This document shows, piece by piece, positions 43,222-45,149 of a stretch of DNA of 45,149 nucleotides. Under the pieces are notes generated by a model. That model was not told the origin of the DNA. It made no database searches and saw nothing but the letters and a program-made list of their open reading frames with translations. Both the position numbers and the translations under genes were made by a program. Position 1 is the first letter of the stretch. Each line of letters starts with the position of its first letter. The stretch spans positions 1 to 45,149 of the forward strand of contig JBCDFV010000033.1 in assembly GCA_039177555.1 (NCBI GenBank), in the 5' to 3' direction. This stretch comes from JANQGH01 sp039177555. GTDB lineage: Bacteria > Pseudomonadota > Alphaproteobacteria > DSM-16000 > Inquilinaceae.

Positions 43222-45149
43222 TCAGGCGGCGCCGATGGCCGCCTCCACCGCCTCCAACGCGGCCGCCGCGCGCGAACCGTCCGGGCCGCCGGCCTGCGCC
43301 ATGTCTGGACGACCGCCCCCGCCCTTGCCGCCCATGGCGGAGGCGGCGGCACGCACCAGATCGACGGCGTTCAGCCGCGCGGTCAGGTCCGGGGTTACGC
43401 CGACAACCACCGAGCCCTTGCCGTCATTGACGGCGACCAGGGCCACGACGCCGGAGCCAAGCTGCTGCTTCAGCGCATCGGCCATCGGCTTCAGTTCCTT
43501 GGCCGGCACATCCTCGATCAGCCGCGCGGCCACCGAGATGCCGTCGATGGTCTTGGCATCGCCACCCGACTGTTCGCCGCTGGCCAGGCGCCGGCGCAGA
43601 TCGCTGATTTCGCGGTCCAGCCGCCGCCGGTCCTCGACCATGGCGGCGACCCGCGCCGGCAGATCGGCAGGCGCGGCCTTCAGCGCGGCCGCGGCCGATT
43701 GCAGCAGGGCCTCCTGCCCGGCGAGATGGTCCACCGCCGCCTGGCCGGTCAGCGCCTCGACCCGGCGCACGCCGGCGGCGACCGCCGTCTCGCCGATGAT
43801 CGCGAAGGTGCCGATGTCGCCGGTGCGGTCGACATGGATGCCGCCGCACAGCTCCATCGAATAGGCCCGGTTGCCGTCCTGACCCATGGTCACGACGCGC
43901 ACGGTCTCGCCGTACTTTTCGCCGAACAGGGCCATGGCACCGGCGGCGATGGCGTCGTCCGGGGTCATCAGCCTTGTTTCGACCGGATCGTTGTCGCGCA
44001 CCCGCGTATTGACCTCGGTTTGCACCTCGGCAACGTCATCGGCGGTCAAGGGCCGTGGCTGGCTGATGTCGAAGCGCAGCCGGTCGGGCGCGACCAGCGA
44101 GCCTTTCTGGGTGACATGCTCGCCCAGACGGCGGCGCAGCGCCTCGTGCAGCAAGTGCGTGGCGGAGTGATTGGCGCTGATCTTCGACCGGCGGACCAGA
44201 TCAACCCGCATGTCCACCACGTCGCCGACCGACAGCGTGCCCTTGGCAAGCCGGCCGCTGTGGACCCACAGATCGCCGGCACGCTTTTGCGTGTCGGTCA
44301 CCACGAATTCGGCCCCGGCGGGCGTGAACATGGCACCTTGGTCGCCGACCTGGCCACCCGATTCCGCATAGAACGGGGTCTGGTTGGCGATCAGCATCAG
44401 CTCCGACCCGGCCTCGACCGACCGAACCTCCGCGCCATCGACGACGAGGGCCATGACCGAGCCCTCCGCCGACCCAGCCTCGTAGCCGAGGAACTCCGTG
44501 GCGCCGACCCGTTCGCGCAGGTCGAACCAGAGCTGGTCGGTCGCCGCCTCGCCGGAACCGGCCCAGCTTTTGCGCGCCTCCGTGCGTTGGCGTTCCATCG
44601 CCTGGTCGAACCCGTCCGTGTCGACAGTCTTGCCTTCGCTGCGCAGGACATCCTGGGTCAGGTCGAGCGGGAACCCGTAGGTGTCGTAGAGCTTGAAGGC
44701 GACCTCGCCCGGAAGCGCGCCGCCATCGGCGATACGGGCGGATTCGTCGTTCAAGAGCCGCAGACCACGATCGAGGGTCTGCTTGAAGCGGCTTTCCTCC
44801 AGCTTCAGCGTCTCGGTGATCAGCGCCTCGGCGCGGACCAGCTCGCCGAAATGGCCGCCCATTTCGCGCACCAGAGCGGGCACAAGCCGCCAGATCACGG
44901 GGTCGCGCGCACCGATGATATGGGCGTGGCGCATGGCCCGGCGCATGATCCGGCGCAGCACATAGCCCCGTCCTTCGTTGGACGGCAGGACCCCGTCGGC
45001 GATCAGGAACGCAGTGGCGCGCAGATGGTCGGCGATCACCCGGTGCGAGACCGTGTGCGGGCCGTCCGGCGCGCCGTCGGTGGCGTCGGCCGAGGCCTCG
45101 ATCAGCGCGCGCATCAGATCGGTATCGAAATTGTCGTGCTTGCCCTGCA
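43222..45149 (-). CDS. alaS: Alanyl-tRNA synthetase, C-terminal part (5' end beyond window)
   Basis: The frame is open to the right edge, giving about 642 residues of a protein normally near 880; the missing N-terminal part holds most of the catalytic domain. The visible sequence begins QGKHDNFDTDLMRALIEA and continues HTVSHRVIADHLRATAFLIADGVLPSNEGRGYVLRRIMRRAM. The editing domain has the zinc site HSATHLLHEAL and CGGIHVDRTGDIG. The C-Ala domain ends GGKGGGGRPDMAQAGG. Charges tRNA-Ala and clears mischarged Ser and Gly. About 215 bases separate it from gcrA on the same strand. Confidence 0.97.
   Translation of the reverse strand, partial: QGKHDNFDTDLMRALIEASADATDGAPDGPHTVSHRVIADHLRATAFLIADGVLPSNEGRGYVLRRIMRRAMRHAHIIGARDPVIWRLVPALVREMGGHFGELVRAEALITETLKLEESRFKQTLDRGLRLLNDESARIADGGALPGEVAFKLYDTYGFPLDLTQDVLRSEGKTVDTDGFDQAMERQRTEARKSWAGSGEAATDQLWFDLRERVGATEFLGYEAGSAEGSVMALVVDGAEVRSVEAGSELMLIANQTPFYAESGGQVGDQGAMFTPAGAEFVVTDTQKRAGDLWVHSGRLAKGTLSVGDVVDMRVDLVRRSKISANHSATHLLHEALRRRLGEHVTQKGSLVAPDRLRFDISQPRPLTADDVAEVQTEVNTRVRDNDPVETRLMTPDDAIAAGAMALFGEKYGETVRVVTMGQDGNRAYSMELCGGIHVDRTGDIGTFAIIGETAVAAGVRRVEALTGQAAVDHLAGQEALLQSAAAALKAAPADLPARVAAMVEDRRRLDREISDLRRRLASGEQSGGDAKTIDGISVAARLIEDVPAKELKPMADALKQQLGSGVVALVAVNDGKGSVVVGVTPDLTARLNAVDLVRAAASAMGGKGGGGRPDMAQAGGPDGSRAAAALEAVEAAIGAA

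Overview
The window is a stretch of chromosome from a GC-rich alphaproteobacterium, most like Rhodospirillales or a neighbouring order. The evidence is a gcrA cell-cycle regulator, an aat / DUF2155 / mlaD / NDUFA12 cluster, a mrcA-prfB pair next to rne, an RNase E ending in a GWW tail, and a very large B12-dependent ribonucleotide reductase. No rRNA, tRNA, CRISPR array, insertion sequence, integrase or phage structural gene was found.

Layout. Positions 1-3.7 kb are visibly AT-richer than the rest and look acquired. They hold a cytosolic-type 5'-nucleotidase, a three-cysteine Gp37/Gp68 (DUF5131) protein and its usual partner TcmP. From 3.77 kb the chromosome is ordinary core: prfB (read through a programmed +1 frameshift) and mrcA on the minus strand; a long gene-free stretch; rne on plus; then a minus-strand operon of a gamma-glutamyltransferase-like lipoprotein, an aminotransferase and mtgA. 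An envelope and metal block follows on plus: M48 protease, DsbA-like protein, DUF1007 protein, NiCoT/RcnA-type exporter. Then come maiA (-), a HAD phosphatase and a Sel1/TPR protein, the lipid-precursor operon aroQ-accB-accC, and aat.

The second half holds DUF2155, mlaD and NDUFA12 (-), a DUF1127 gene with its own terminator, nrdJ (+) converging on hrpB (-), a padR-adaptor-RND efflux operon, a CDP-alcohol phosphatidyltransferase and a LysM protein (-), a LOG-family nucleoside-monophosphate hydrolase, icd, gcrA (-), and the 3' part of alaS (-), which runs off the right edge.

Regulation visible in the DNA. There is a textbook prfB frameshift site. Back-to-back promoters for padR and a minus-strand transcript overlap within one inverted repeat, and that transcript ends at an intrinsic terminator before reaching hrpB. 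A perfect DnaA box and an AT-rich dyad lie upstream of gcrA. Dyads also precede the DUF1127 gene and nrdJ. Intrinsic terminators follow the DUF1127 gene, the RND operon and icd/gcrA.

The best candidate for an under-described system is the nucleotidase-DUF5131-TcmP island. The padR/hrpB divergent control region is second. All functional statements rest on reading motifs by eye; no database search was run.
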